Assembly: GCA_964551475.1 (NCBI GenBank)
Contig: CAZKCI010000110.1
Coordinates: 1 to 29,107 of the forward strand
DNA from: CAZKCI01 sp964551475
GTDB lineage: Bacteria; Auribacterota; Erginobacteria; Erginobacterales; CAZKCI01
Reading direction: 5' to 3'
Length of the DNA stretch: 29,107 nt
Positions 22,267-29,107 of this stretch are shown piece by piece. A program made the position numbers and the translations under genes. Positions within the stretch are counted from its first letter, which is position 1; each line of letters begins with the position of its first letter. Under the pieces are notes generated by a model that saw only the letters and a list, made by a program, of their open reading frames with translations, did not search any database and had not been told where the DNA came from.

Positions 22267-24215
22267 TGCTCCGCCCCGATGCCATGCAAAAGTTCGACCT
22301 CCTGGTCTTCGACGTCAGCATCGACCGGGTAACCGAGGGGATCGTCGAGTCCGGCCTCCTCCATCCCGTCCGGGTCACCGAGCTGGAGCCCTGGGCGGAA
22401 GGTCTCGCCGCCGGGCGGGCGCCGGACGCGGTCTCCTGGGAAAACGCCTCCCTTGCCCGCGCCCGGGATCTGCTCGCCCCCTGCGCTCCTCGTCCCGCCC
22501 CCCTCAGCGGGGCGGACGGACCGGCGGACCAGGCGGAAGCGGACAAGCACCTCCTCCGGGCCGAGGAGCGTTTTCATCCCCTCCGGGCCGAGCGCGCGGC
22601 CAAAAGCGAGGAGATCTCCGTCCAGGAGCGGATGCTCCAGGAGATCGGAACCTTCGCCCTGGACAAGATCGGATTCCCCCTCCAGAAGCGCTATTCCTTT
22701 CTGGAGATCGAGCTGGGGAACCTGCCGGAAGAGAACCTGCCTTTCCTGGAAGCGGGCCTGAAAACCGTCCCCCACGTCGTCCTCCCGGTCCAGAAATCCG
22801 ACCGGCGGCTGACCGTGATCGTGATCGTGCTCCGCAAGGACCGCGCCGTTCTGGACAAATCCCTGGACGAGGCCGGCTTTGACCGCGCCCGCCTGCCCCC
22901 TGACCAGGCCGGTTTGGACCGGGACCTTCAGTCCGCGATCGCGGCGACCATCGCCCGCCTCCAGGATGAACTCGCCGAAATCGATCGGCGAATCGGCGCG
23001 GCCGAGGAGGCACTGGTCCCCGGCCTGCTCCGTCTCCGGCGGAAGCTCGAGCTGGCGCGGACGATCGCGAAAGCCAAGTCCTACTTCCGCAAGACGCAGA
23101 GAACCTATCTGATCTCCGGCTGGGTCCCCAAAAAACGGGCGGAGGATCTGGTGAAGAGGGTGCGCGATCTGACCGAGGGGCGCTGTTATTTCGAATTCCA
23201 GGATCCCGAAGCGATGGCGGGGGTGCGAACGGGGGAGATCCAGGTTCCGGTCGCCTTCTCCCATCCCCCCTTCCTCAAGCCCTTCGAAATCCTGGTCCGC
23301 GAGTACGGGGTTCCCGACTACCGGGCGATCGACCCCACCCCCTTCGTCGCCGTCACTTTTCTCATCCTCTTCGGGGCGATGTTCGGCGATGTCGGCCACG
23401 GCCTCCTCCTCGCCCTGGGCGGGCTTTTCCTGAGAACCCGTCCGAAGATCGCCCGGATCGCCGCCCTCCTCCTCTACTGCGGCCTCTCCTCCATGGTCTT
23501 CGGCTTCCTTTACGGCGAGTTTTGCGGCTACGAGGAGCTGATCCCCGCCTTCTGGCTCCGGCCGATGCGCAGCGTCGCCTCGATCATGCAGGCCGCGGTG
23601 CTCTTCGGAGTGGCGGTGGTCACGCTCGGCCTCCTCCTCAATATCGTGAACGCCCTGCGCTCCCGCCGTTTTCTCGACGCCGTCTTCGACAAGGCCGGCC
23701 TGATCGGCGCCCTCTTCTACTGGGGCGCGGCGGGCCTCGCGATCAAAGCCCTCATCTTCCGCTCCCCCACGCCGCCCAGCCTGATGGTCGCCCTCCTCGG
23801 CCTGCCCATTCTCCTGCTCTTCCTGAAAGCCCCCCTCCGCCGGGCTCTGGGCGCGACCGGGAAGATGTTCCCGGAAGGCGTGCTCACCTACCTCCTGGAA
23901 ACGGCGGTGGAGGTGATCGAGCTGGTCACCGGTTACCTCGCCAACACGGTCTCCTTCATCCGCGTCGCCGCCTTCGCCCTGGCCCATATCGGCCTCTTCC
24001 TCGCCCTCTTCAGCCTGATCCGGGCGGTCCGGGCCTGGCCGCTCTCCGGTCTCTGGACGGTCCTGCTCCTCATCATCGGCAACCTCGGCATCATCCTCCT
24101 GGAAGGGATTGTTGTTGTCATTCAGTCCATACGTCTGGAATACTATGAGTTCTTCTCCAAGTTCTTCCCCGCCGGGAAGGGCGTCGAATACCATCCCCTC
24201 ACTCCGGATAACTGA
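22266..24215 (+). CDS. V/A-type ATPase subunit I (a-like stator)
   Basis: Subunit I forms the ion half-channels and anchors the peripheral stalks. This 649-aa version has a cytoplasmic N-terminal half (to about 350), then about seven membrane helices. The key Arg566 sits in NTVSFIRVAAFALAHIGLFLA, aligning with the essential Arg of V-type subunit a. The GAMFGDVGHGLLLALGGLFL segment at the start of the membrane part is a family hallmark. The start overlaps the C stop by 1 nt (TGATG). The gene runs into the ring subunit K, 29 nt downstream. Ion specificity cannot be read from this subunit. Confidence 0.94.
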   Translation: MLRPDAMQKFDLLVFDVSIDRVTEGIVESGLLHPVRVTELEPWAEGLAAGRAPDAVSWENASLARARDLLAPCAPRPAPLSGADGPADQAEADKHLLRAEERFHPLRAERAAKSEEISVQERMLQEIGTFALDKIGFPLQKRYSFLEIELGNLPEENLPFLEAGLKTVPHVVLPVQKSDRRLTVIVIVLRKDRAVLDKSLDEAGFDRARLPPDQAGLDRDLQSAIAATIARLQDELAEIDRRIGAAEEALVPGLLRLRRKLELARTIAKAKSYFRKTQRTYLISGWVPKKRAEDLVKRVRDLTEGRCYFEFQDPEAMAGVRTGEIQVPVAFSHPPFLKPFEILVREYGVPDYRAIDPTPFVAVTFLILFGAMFGDVGHGLLLALGGLFLRTRPKIARIAALLLYCGLSSMVFGFLYGEFCGYEELIPAFWLRPMRSVASIMQAAVLFGVAVVTLGLLLNIVNALRSRRFLDAVFDKAGLIGALFYWGAAGLAIKALIFRSPTPPSLMVALLGLPILLLFLKAPLRRALGATGKMFPEGVLTYLLETAVEVIELVTGYLANTVSFIRVAAFALAHIGLFLALFSLIRAVRAWPLSGLWTVLLLIIGNLGIILLEGIVVVIQSIRLEYYEFFSKFFPAGKGVEYHPLTPDN

Positions 24216-24244
24216 CACCATCGTTCTTTAAAAAGGAGGCAGTC

Positions 24245-24604
24245 ATGACAAGCGCGATGAAAACATTTCAGCGGAAGATCTTCATGATGTTCCTTCCGGT
24301 GCTCGCCCTGGTTCTGATCGTCCTGGGCGTGGGCCTCTCCCGGGCGCTGGCCCAGACCGAGGGAGCGGCCGCGGTCTACCGCGATCCCGCGGTGGTGCGC
24401 TGGGGCTTTCTGGCGGCGGCCATCGTCACCGGCCTCTCCACCATCGCCGCCGGTATCGCGGTGGCCTACGTGGGAGCGGCGGCGGTGGGGGCGATCGGAG
24501 AGAAACCGGAGCTGGCCACCCGGACGCTGATCTTCGTGGGACTGGCGGAAGGGATCGCGATCTACGGCCTGATCATCGCCATCATGATTCTCGGGAAAAT
24601 ATAG
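24245..24604 (+). CDS. V/A-type ATPase subunit K (c-ring proteolipid)
   Basis: Subunit K forms the rotor ring that carries H+ or Na+. The 119-aa protein has one extra N-terminal hydrophobic segment (about 12-32), ending ALA-Q at 34-37, which resembles a signal peptide. A single helical hairpin follows: helix 1 at about 52-84 (GLSTIAAGIAVAYVGAAAVGA) and helix 2 at about 92-117 with the ion-binding Glu102 in LAEGIAIYG. Thus it is a one-hairpin proteolipid, not the duplicated four-helix form. The Glu is followed by Gly-Ile, not the Ser/Thr-Gln seen in many Na+-binding rings, which makes H+ plausible but unproven. AAAAAGGAGG precedes the ATG at 24245. Confidence 0.9.
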   Translation: MTSAMKTFQRKIFMMFLPVLALVLIVLGVGLSRALAQTEGAAAVYRDPAVVRWGFLAAAIVTGLSTIAAGIAVAYVGAAAVGAIGEKPELATRTLIFVGLAEGIAIYGLIIAIMILGKI

Positions 24605-24881
24605 ATTCCCCGGAGAAACATCTGGGTCCCAGGATCGTGACCGAATCTCACAGCGAATATAAATTCGAAATCCGAATATCGAAATCCGAAACAAACCCAA
24701 AAATTCGAAATTTCGAAACAATGGACAACCAGACGCCTCTCTCCCCTCAGCTGCACTCGGTTCTGCCGCGAGCGGTTTCGAATTTTGGTCATTCGAATTT
24801 GTTTCGGATTTCGTGCTTCGGATTTCGAATTTATTCCGGTTGTTTCGGATGTGATCTACCTCAGCTAGCATCTGCCCTGTC
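24605..24881. repeat. Inverted heptamer arrays in the ATPase operon (K-F gap, 277 nt)
   Basis: Left AAATTCG, AAATCCG, AATATCG, AAATCCG and AAACAAA (24661-24695) has an inverted partner at 24798-24832 with the same five units, except that unit three is AAGCACG. A central AAATTTCGAAAC/GTTTCGAATTT pair lies between. Only repeat sequence is present and no gene. A short frame across it is a translation of the repeat. Confidence 0.9.
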
Positions 24882-25187
24882 ATGAAATTCTTTTGTATCG
24901 GCGACGAGGACGCGGTCTGGGGATTCCGTCTGGCCGGGGTGGAAGGCCGGGTGGTGACCAACGCCTTCGAGGCCAAAGAGGCCCTGGCGGTCGCGTCCGC
25001 CTCCGACGACGTGGGCATTGTCCTGATCACCGAGGCGGCGGCGGAGTCGATCCGGGGAGAGGTGGATTTCCTGGTGTATAAATCGGGATTTCCCCTGGTC
25101 CTGGAGATTCCCGACGCCCAAGGCCCCCGGCCGGGGCGCAAGACCACGTCCGACCTGATCCGTCAGGCGGTGGGGATAGCAATCTAA
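24882..25187 (+). CDS. V/A-type ATPase subunit F
   Basis: Subunit F is a small Rossmann-like protein of the central rotor, bound to D and able to modulate ATP hydrolysis. The 101-aa protein begins MKFFCIGDEDAVWGFRLAGVEGRVV and includes VGIVLITEAAAESIRGEVDFLV and PLVLEIPDAQGPRPG, all in the typical order of the family. No Shine-Dalgarno sequence is obvious before ATG 24882. It precedes E here, whereas in the common gene order F follows E and C. The gap upstream and the one downstream are repeat-filled. Confidence 0.9.
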   Translation: MKFFCIGDEDAVWGFRLAGVEGRVVTNAFEAKEALAVASASDDVGIVLITEAAAESIRGEVDFLVYKSGFPLVLEIPDAQGPRPGRKTTSDLIRQAVGIAI

Positions 25188-25192
25188 AAACT

Positions 25193-25268
25193 GGAGTGAT
25201 GGAGTAATGGAGTACTGGGGGAACTGTCTTTTCCATTACTCCATCACTCCATGACTCCAATACTCCAT
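25193..25268. repeat. Octamer inverted repeat in the ATPase operon (F-E gap)
   Basis: GGAGTGAT, GGAGTAAT and GGAGTACT (25193-25216) face CCATTACT, CCATCACT, CCATGACT, CCAATACT and CCAT (25233-25268). The word and layout are the same as at 13671-13774, 11.5 kb away in an unrelated gene junction. Confidence 0.9.
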
Positions 25269-25278
25269 CTGCTACTGT

Positions 25279-25926
25279 ATGAACGACGCACCTGACATTT
25301 CCGCCTTCGAGGAGAAGATCCTCGAGGACGCGGGACGGGAATCCTCCTCCATCCTGGCCCAGGCCCGGCTACGGCGCGAAGATAAACTCGCCGCCGCGCG
25401 GCGCCAGGCCGACCGCGAGCATGAAGAGATCGTCTCCCGGGCCCGGGAGCAGGCGGAGAAGGACCGGAAGCGACTCCTCACCGAGGCGGGGGGAGAGGCG
25501 CGCAATCTTCTCCTGCTGGCCCGGGAACAGGCGGTGGACGAGGCCTTCGTCCGGGCCCGGGAACAGGCGGAGACCTTCCGGGGGAAACCCGACTACCGCG
25601 CCGCGCTTCGCGACCTCATCGTCGAGGCCGCCCGCGCCGTGGCCCGACCGGAGATGGAGATCGCCCTGAGCCCGCGGGATTTCCGTTCCTTCGGCCGGGA
25701 GATCGCCGGCGAGGTGGAGCGCGCCGGCAAGGACGCCCGTCTCCCGCCGGCCGCGTTCACCGTGGCCGGCGAGGGAGCGGACGAACCGGGCGCGCTGGTG
25801 CGGGCGGCGGCCGGGCGGGTGTCTTTCGACAACACCTTTTCGGCGCGTTTCCGGCGCCTCGCCCCCTACCTGCGCCGTCTCGCCTATCGCGAGCTCTTCG
25901 GCGGCGAAGCGGCTGTAACCAAATGA
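25279..25926 (+). CDS. V/A-type ATPase peripheral stalk subunit E
   Basis: Subunit E forms the second strand of the peripheral stalk. The 215-aa protein has a long N-terminal charged helix (to about 100; repeated EQAE/AREQ segments), then a globular C-terminal domain (about 105-210) containing LREL-like FGREIAGEVERAGKDARL and GRVSFDNTFSARFRRLAPYLRRLAYRELFG, the family end motif. Length fits the usual 180-220 aa. There is no clear ribosome-binding site, because an octamer repeat ends 10 nt before the ATG. Its partner is the G/H gene at the operon start, about 4 kb upstream. Confidence 0.88.
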   Translation: MNDAPDISAFEEKILEDAGRESSSILAQARLRREDKLAAARRQADREHEEIVSRAREQAEKDRKRLLTEAGGEARNLLLLAREQAVDEAFVRAREQAETFRGKPDYRAALRDLIVEAARAVARPEMEIALSPRDFRSFGREIAGEVERAGKDARLPPAAFTVAGEGADEPGALVRAAAGRVSFDNTFSARFRRLAPYLRRLAYRELFGGEAAVTK

Positions 25927-25929
25927 AAC

Positions 25930-26006
25930 CGCGGATTGCGCGGATTTCGCGGATTGTAGGCCGCCTCTGCGAGGCGGCGGACGCCGGTTCACAGAACCGG
26001 CCTACA
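25930..26006. repeat. Nonamer array plus REP-like double hairpin (E-A gap)
   Basis: CGCGGATTG, CGCGGATTT and CGCGGATTG (25930-25956) are followed by a REP-like element. TGTAGG (25955-25960) pairs with CCTACA (26001-26006) around two hairpins, CCGCCTC/GAGGCGG and CCGGTTC/GAACCGG. It starts 4 nt after the subunit E stop and ends 33 nt before the subunit A start. Confidence 0.88.
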
Positions 26007-26038
26007 CAGCGCGCAGGCGCGGATGATCATCTAATAAC

Positions 26039-27793
26039 GTGAAACGGATCATCGGAAAAGTGACGCGGGTCAGCGGGCCGGTGGTGGAGGCCCGCGGCGA
26101 CCGCAGCGCCTTCATGCTCGAGCTGGCCGAGGTCGGCGACGACCGCCTGGTCGGGGAAGTCGTCCATCTCGACGGCGACCGGGCCGTCATCCAGGTCTAC
26201 GAGGACACCACGGGACTGAGGCCGGGGGCGGAGGTCTACGGCTCCGGCCACCCGCTTTCGCTCGAGCTCGGGCCCGGCTTGATCGGCGCCATCTTCGATG
26301 GCATCCAGCGGCCGCTCCAGACCATCCGGGAGACCTCCGGCCGCTATATCCGCAAGGGCGTCCACCTCCCCTCCCTCCCCCGCGATCGGGTCTGGGACTT
26401 CACCCCCCTCCTCTCCGTCGGAGCGGAAGTGTCGGGCGGCGAGATCCTGGGGACCGTTCCCGAAACGCCTCTGGTCGTCCACCGGATCCTCGTCCCGCCG
26501 GAGGTCTCGGGCCGGCTCATCACCGTCGCCCCGGCGGGGAAATACCGCCTGGAGGACACCGTCGCCGTCGCCGCCGGGCCGGAAGGGGAGACGGCCATCC
26601 GCCTTTTCCAGGTCTGGCCGGCCCGCCGCCGCCGCCCCTACCGCGAGAAGCTCGCCCTCCACGAACCTCTCCTCACCGGCCAGCGGGTCCTCGACACCCT
26701 CTTCCCGGTGGCCAAGGGCGGCGTGGTCGCGGTCCCCGGCGGATTCGGCACCGGCAAGACCCTGATCCAGCACCAGATCGCCAAATGGTGCGACGCCCAG
26801 GTGATCGTCTTCATCGGCTGCGGCGAACGCGGGAACGAGATGACCGACGTCCTCCTGAACTTTCCCAAGCTGGTCGATCCCCAGAGCGGGCGGCCGCTGA
26901 TGGAGCGGACGATCTTCGTGGCCAACACCTCGAATATGCCGGTGGCGGCCCGGGAGGCTTCCATCTACACCGGGATCACGCTGGCCGAATACTACCGGGA
27001 TATGGGCTACCACGTGGCCGTGATGGCGGACTCCACCTCTCGCTGGGCGGAAGCCCTCCGGGAGCTCTCCGGCCGGATGGAGGAGATGCCGGCGGACGAG
27101 GGCTTCCCCGCTTATCTCCCCACCCGCCTGGCCGAGTTCTACGAGCGGGGAGGGTTCGTCTCCACGCTTTCGGGAGCAACCGGGTCGGTCAGCGTCATCG
27201 GGTCGGTCTCGCCTCCGGGAGGCGACTTCTCCGAGCCGGTGACCCAGCACACCAAGCGTTTCGTCCGGGCCTTCTGGGCGCTCGACCGGGACCTGGCCAA
27301 CGCCCGCCACTACCCTTCGGTGAGCTGGCTCGACAGCTACTCCGAGTATCTGGTGGAGATGGAAACCTGGTGGACGAAGAACGTGGATCCGGACTGGGGG
27401 GAGCTCAGGCGGTTCATGATGGAGCTGCTCCAGAAGGAGGTGCGCCTCCAGCAGGTGGTGCGGCTGGTCGGTCCCGACGTCCTCCCCGACACCCAGCGTC
27501 TGGTCCTGGAGACCTGCGCTCTCTTCAAGGACGCCTTCCTCCAGCAGAACGCCTTCGACGCCAACGACACCTTCTGCTCGCCGCAGAAGCAGATGAAGAT
27601 GCTCCGGATCATCGCGAGCTTCTATATCCTGGGGCTGGACGCGATCAAGCGGGGGGCGCCGCTTCTGAGACTTAAAAAGCTCAAGGTCTTCGGAGAGATC
27701 ATCAAGATGAAGCTCGCCTATCCCAACCAGGAGACCGACGGCCTGGACAAACTGCTGGAGAAACTGAAGAGCTCGATTGAGAAGTTCGTATGA
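26039..27793 (+). CDS. V/A-type ATPase catalytic subunit A
   Basis: Subunit A is the catalytic, ATP-binding subunit of the A3B3 head. The 584-aa protein has the standard length. It starts at GTG 26039 (MKRIIGKVTRVSGPVVEARG). The non-homologous bulge region is present (about 115-200). The P-loop is GGFGTGKT (234-241), the catalytic Glu263 lies in IGCGERGNEM, and DSTSRWAEALRELSGRMEEMPADEGFPAYL and the SVSPPGGDFSEPVTQ block are conserved. There is no ribosome-binding site, and a REP-like element precedes it. It is followed by subunit B after 39 nt holding CAGTGATC-type repeats. Confidence 0.97.
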   Translation: MKRIIGKVTRVSGPVVEARGDRSAFMLELAEVGDDRLVGEVVHLDGDRAVIQVYEDTTGLRPGAEVYGSGHPLSLELGPGLIGAIFDGIQRPLQTIRETSGRYIRKGVHLPSLPRDRVWDFTPLLSVGAEVSGGEILGTVPETPLVVHRILVPPEVSGRLITVAPAGKYRLEDTVAVAAGPEGETAIRLFQVWPARRRRPYREKLALHEPLLTGQRVLDTLFPVAKGGVVAVPGGFGTGKTLIQHQIAKWCDAQVIVFIGCGERGNEMTDVLLNFPKLVDPQSGRPLMERTIFVANTSNMPVAAREASIYTGITLAEYYRDMGYHVAVMADSTSRWAEALRELSGRMEEMPADEGFPAYLPTRLAEFYERGGFVSTLSGATGSVSVIGSVSPPGGDFSEPVTQHTKRFVRAFWALDRDLANARHYPSVSWLDSYSEYLVEMETWWTKNVDPDWGELRRFMMELLQKEVRLQQVVRLVGPDVLPDTQRLVLETCALFKDAFLQQNAFDANDTFCSPQKQMKMLRIIASFYILGLDAIKRGAPLLRLKKLKVFGEIIKMKLAYPNQETDGLDKLLEKLKSSIEKFV

Positions 27794-27800
27794 TAACGAA

Positions 27801-27818
27801 AGTGATCAGTGATCACTC
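27801..27818. repeat. AGTGATC heptamers in the A-B gap
   Basis: Two copies of AGTGATC, then ACTCG, form a small TGATCA palindrome cluster. It is the same word as at 3851-3875. The gap is only 39 nt, so the repeat occupies most of the leader of subunit B. Confidence 0.65.
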
Positions 27819-27832
27819 GTATTGGATAACCC

Positions 27833-29107
27833 ATGACCGATCCGAAGATGAATAAACTGATCCCGACCGCGGGGCTGGAATACCGCGGGATCGAGGAGGC
27901 AGTGGGGCCGTTGATCTTCGTCCAGGGCATCCACAACGTGGGCTGGAACGAACTGGTCGAGGTGGTGGACGAGAAGGGCCGAGTCCGTCTGGGCCTGACC
28001 CTGGAGGTGGCCGAGGGGCGGGCGGTGGTCCAGGTCTTCGAGGGGACGACCGGCCTCTCCCTTCCCTCCGTCCGGGTCCACTTCACCGGGGAGCCCCAGC
28101 GCATCGGGGTCTCCTCCCAGATGCTCGGGCGCGTCTTCGACGGGCAGGGGCGGCCCCTGGACGGCCTCCCCGAACCGGCCGCCGAGGCCTTCCTCGACGT
28201 CAACGGGCTGCCCATCAACCCCACCGCCCGGGAGTATCCCCGGCAGTGCATCCAGACGGGGATCTCGGCCATCGACGTGATGAACACCCTGATCCGGGGA
28301 CAGAAGCTCCCCATCTTCTCCGGCTCCGGCCTCCCCCACGACCTAATCGCCGCCCAGATCGCCCGCCAGGCGACGATCGCCGGCGAGGAGGGCGGCTTCT
28401 GCGTGGTCTTCGCCGCCATGGGCGTGAAACACGACATCGCCCGCTTCTTCATCGATACCTTCCGCGAGTCCGGCGCCTTCGACAAGGTCGCCCTCTTCCT
28501 GAGTTTGGCCGACGCCCCCTCGATCGAGCGGCTGGCCACCCCCCGGGCCGCCCTCACCCTGGCCGAATACCTCGCCTTCGAGGAGAACCGCCATGTCCTG
28601 GTGATCATGACCGACATCTCCAACTACTGCGAGGCCCTGCGCGAGGTCTCCACGCTGCGCGGCGAGGTCCCGGCCCGAAAGGGCTACCCCGGCTACCTCT
28701 ACAGCGACCTCGCCTCCATCTACGAGCGGGCCGGGATCATCCAGGGCGGCCGCGGTTCGATCACCCAGCTCCCCATCCTGACCATGCCCAACGACGACAT
28801 CACCCATCCCATCCCGGATCTGACCGGCTTCATCACCGAAGGGCAGATCGTGCTGGAACGGGAGCTGGCCCGCAAGGGCGTCTACCCGCCGATCGCCGGC
28901 CTGCCCTCCCTCTCCCGGCTGATGAAGGACTCGGTGGGCGAAGGCTTCACCCGGGAGGACCATCCCCACCTGGCCAGCCAGCTCTTCGCCAGCTACTCCC
29001 ACGTCAAGGAAGTCCGCGCCCTGGCTTCGGTGATCGGGGAGGAGGAGCTCGCCCCCCTGGACAAGACCTACCTCGAGTTCGGGGAGGCTTTCGAAAAGAA
29101 CTTCCTG
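27833..29107 (+). CDS. V/A-type ATPase subunit B (3' end outside the window)
   Basis: Subunit B is the regulatory, non-catalytic partner of A in the A3B3 head. The frame runs from ATG 27833 to the window end without a stop (425 codons); another roughly 10-40 residues are expected. Visible signatures are GLEYRGIEEAVGPLIFV near the start, the degenerate nucleotide-binding loop FSGSGLPHDLIAAQIARQA, AAMGVKHDIARFF, MTDISNYCEALREVS and SDLASIYERAGII with the interface Arg. It has no true P-loop, as expected. ATG 27848 is a second in-frame start. Subunit D, needed for the central shaft, must lie further downstream. Confidence 0.95.
   Translation, partial: MTDPKMNKLIPTAGLEYRGIEEAVGPLIFVQGIHNVGWNELVEVVDEKGRVRLGLTLEVAEGRAVVQVFEGTTGLSLPSVRVHFTGEPQRIGVSSQMLGRVFDGQGRPLDGLPEPAAEAFLDVNGLPINPTAREYPRQCIQTGISAIDVMNTLIRGQKLPIFSGSGLPHDLIAAQIARQATIAGEEGGFCVVFAAMGVKHDIARFFIDTFRESGAFDKVALFLSLADAPSIERLATPRAALTLAEYLAFEENRHVLVIMTDISNYCEALREVSTLRGEVPARKGYPGYLYSDLASIYERAGIIQGGRGSITQLPILTMPNDDITHPIPDLTGFITEGQIVLERELARKGVYPPIAGLPSLSRLMKDSVGEGFTREDHPHLASQLFASYSHVKEVRALASVIGEEELAPLDKTYLEFGEAFEKNFL

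Noticed and set aside
22233..24221. 662-codon open frame antisense to ATPase subunit I
   Set aside because: It is Glu/Asp/Gly-rich low-complexity sequence opposite a secure subunit I gene.
24637..24885. Small protein gene between ATPase K and F
   Set aside because: The frame is translated almost entirely from the inverted AAATCCG heptamer arrays.

Overview
The window is a GC-rich bacterial chromosome segment, probably from an uncultured or anaerobic lineage. The cell looks diderm: there is a signal-peptide protein ending in aromatic Phe like an outer-membrane barrel (13781-14683) and a lipobox lipoprotein (10044-11093). Energy coupling uses a V/A-type rotary ATPase. I cannot assign a phylum. 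There is no rRNA, tRNA, integrase, transposase or phage gene, and no CRISPR array.

Layout. 1-166 is a palindromic repeat, followed by an unrecognised 165-aa gene. fabD (800-1744) converges on a DinG-type Fe-S helicase (1775-3787). A minus-strand block holds a UbiB/AarF-like kinase, a phasin-like helical protein that overlaps its start, and a PLP fold-type II (TrpB-like) enzyme. A YfhO-like membrane protein runs divergently from the PLP gene. Then come a stand-alone BMP-family lipoprotein and an EFR1-type flavodoxin/ferredoxin (both minus), a coiled-coil NYN-domain protein (plus) and the barrel-like protein (minus).

From 14798 to 20310 a plus-strand set reads DUF84 NTPase, FdrA-like, YlbE/DUF1116-like, a second DUF84 paralogue and a flippase-like membrane protein coupled to it by a 4-nt overlap. 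A perfect 18-bp hairpin (20339-20378) ends this set and the convergent PtsN-like PTS EIIA gene. Divergent from EIIA, the rest of the window (20914-29107) is a V/A-ATPase operon in the order G/H, C, I, K, F, E, A, B. B is cut by the window edge, and D is not present and presumably lies beyond it.

The most unusual aspect is between the genes. Nearly every gap carries degenerate tandem arrays of short words with a strict period of 7, 8 or 9 nt, often as inverted pairs, and the word changes from gap to gap. Others hold REP-like paired hairpins. Many stop codons lie inside or touch these repeats, so the repeats supply the last residues of several proteins, and one repeat lies in frame inside a membrane protein gene. 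Several junctions of the ATPase operon also carry them.
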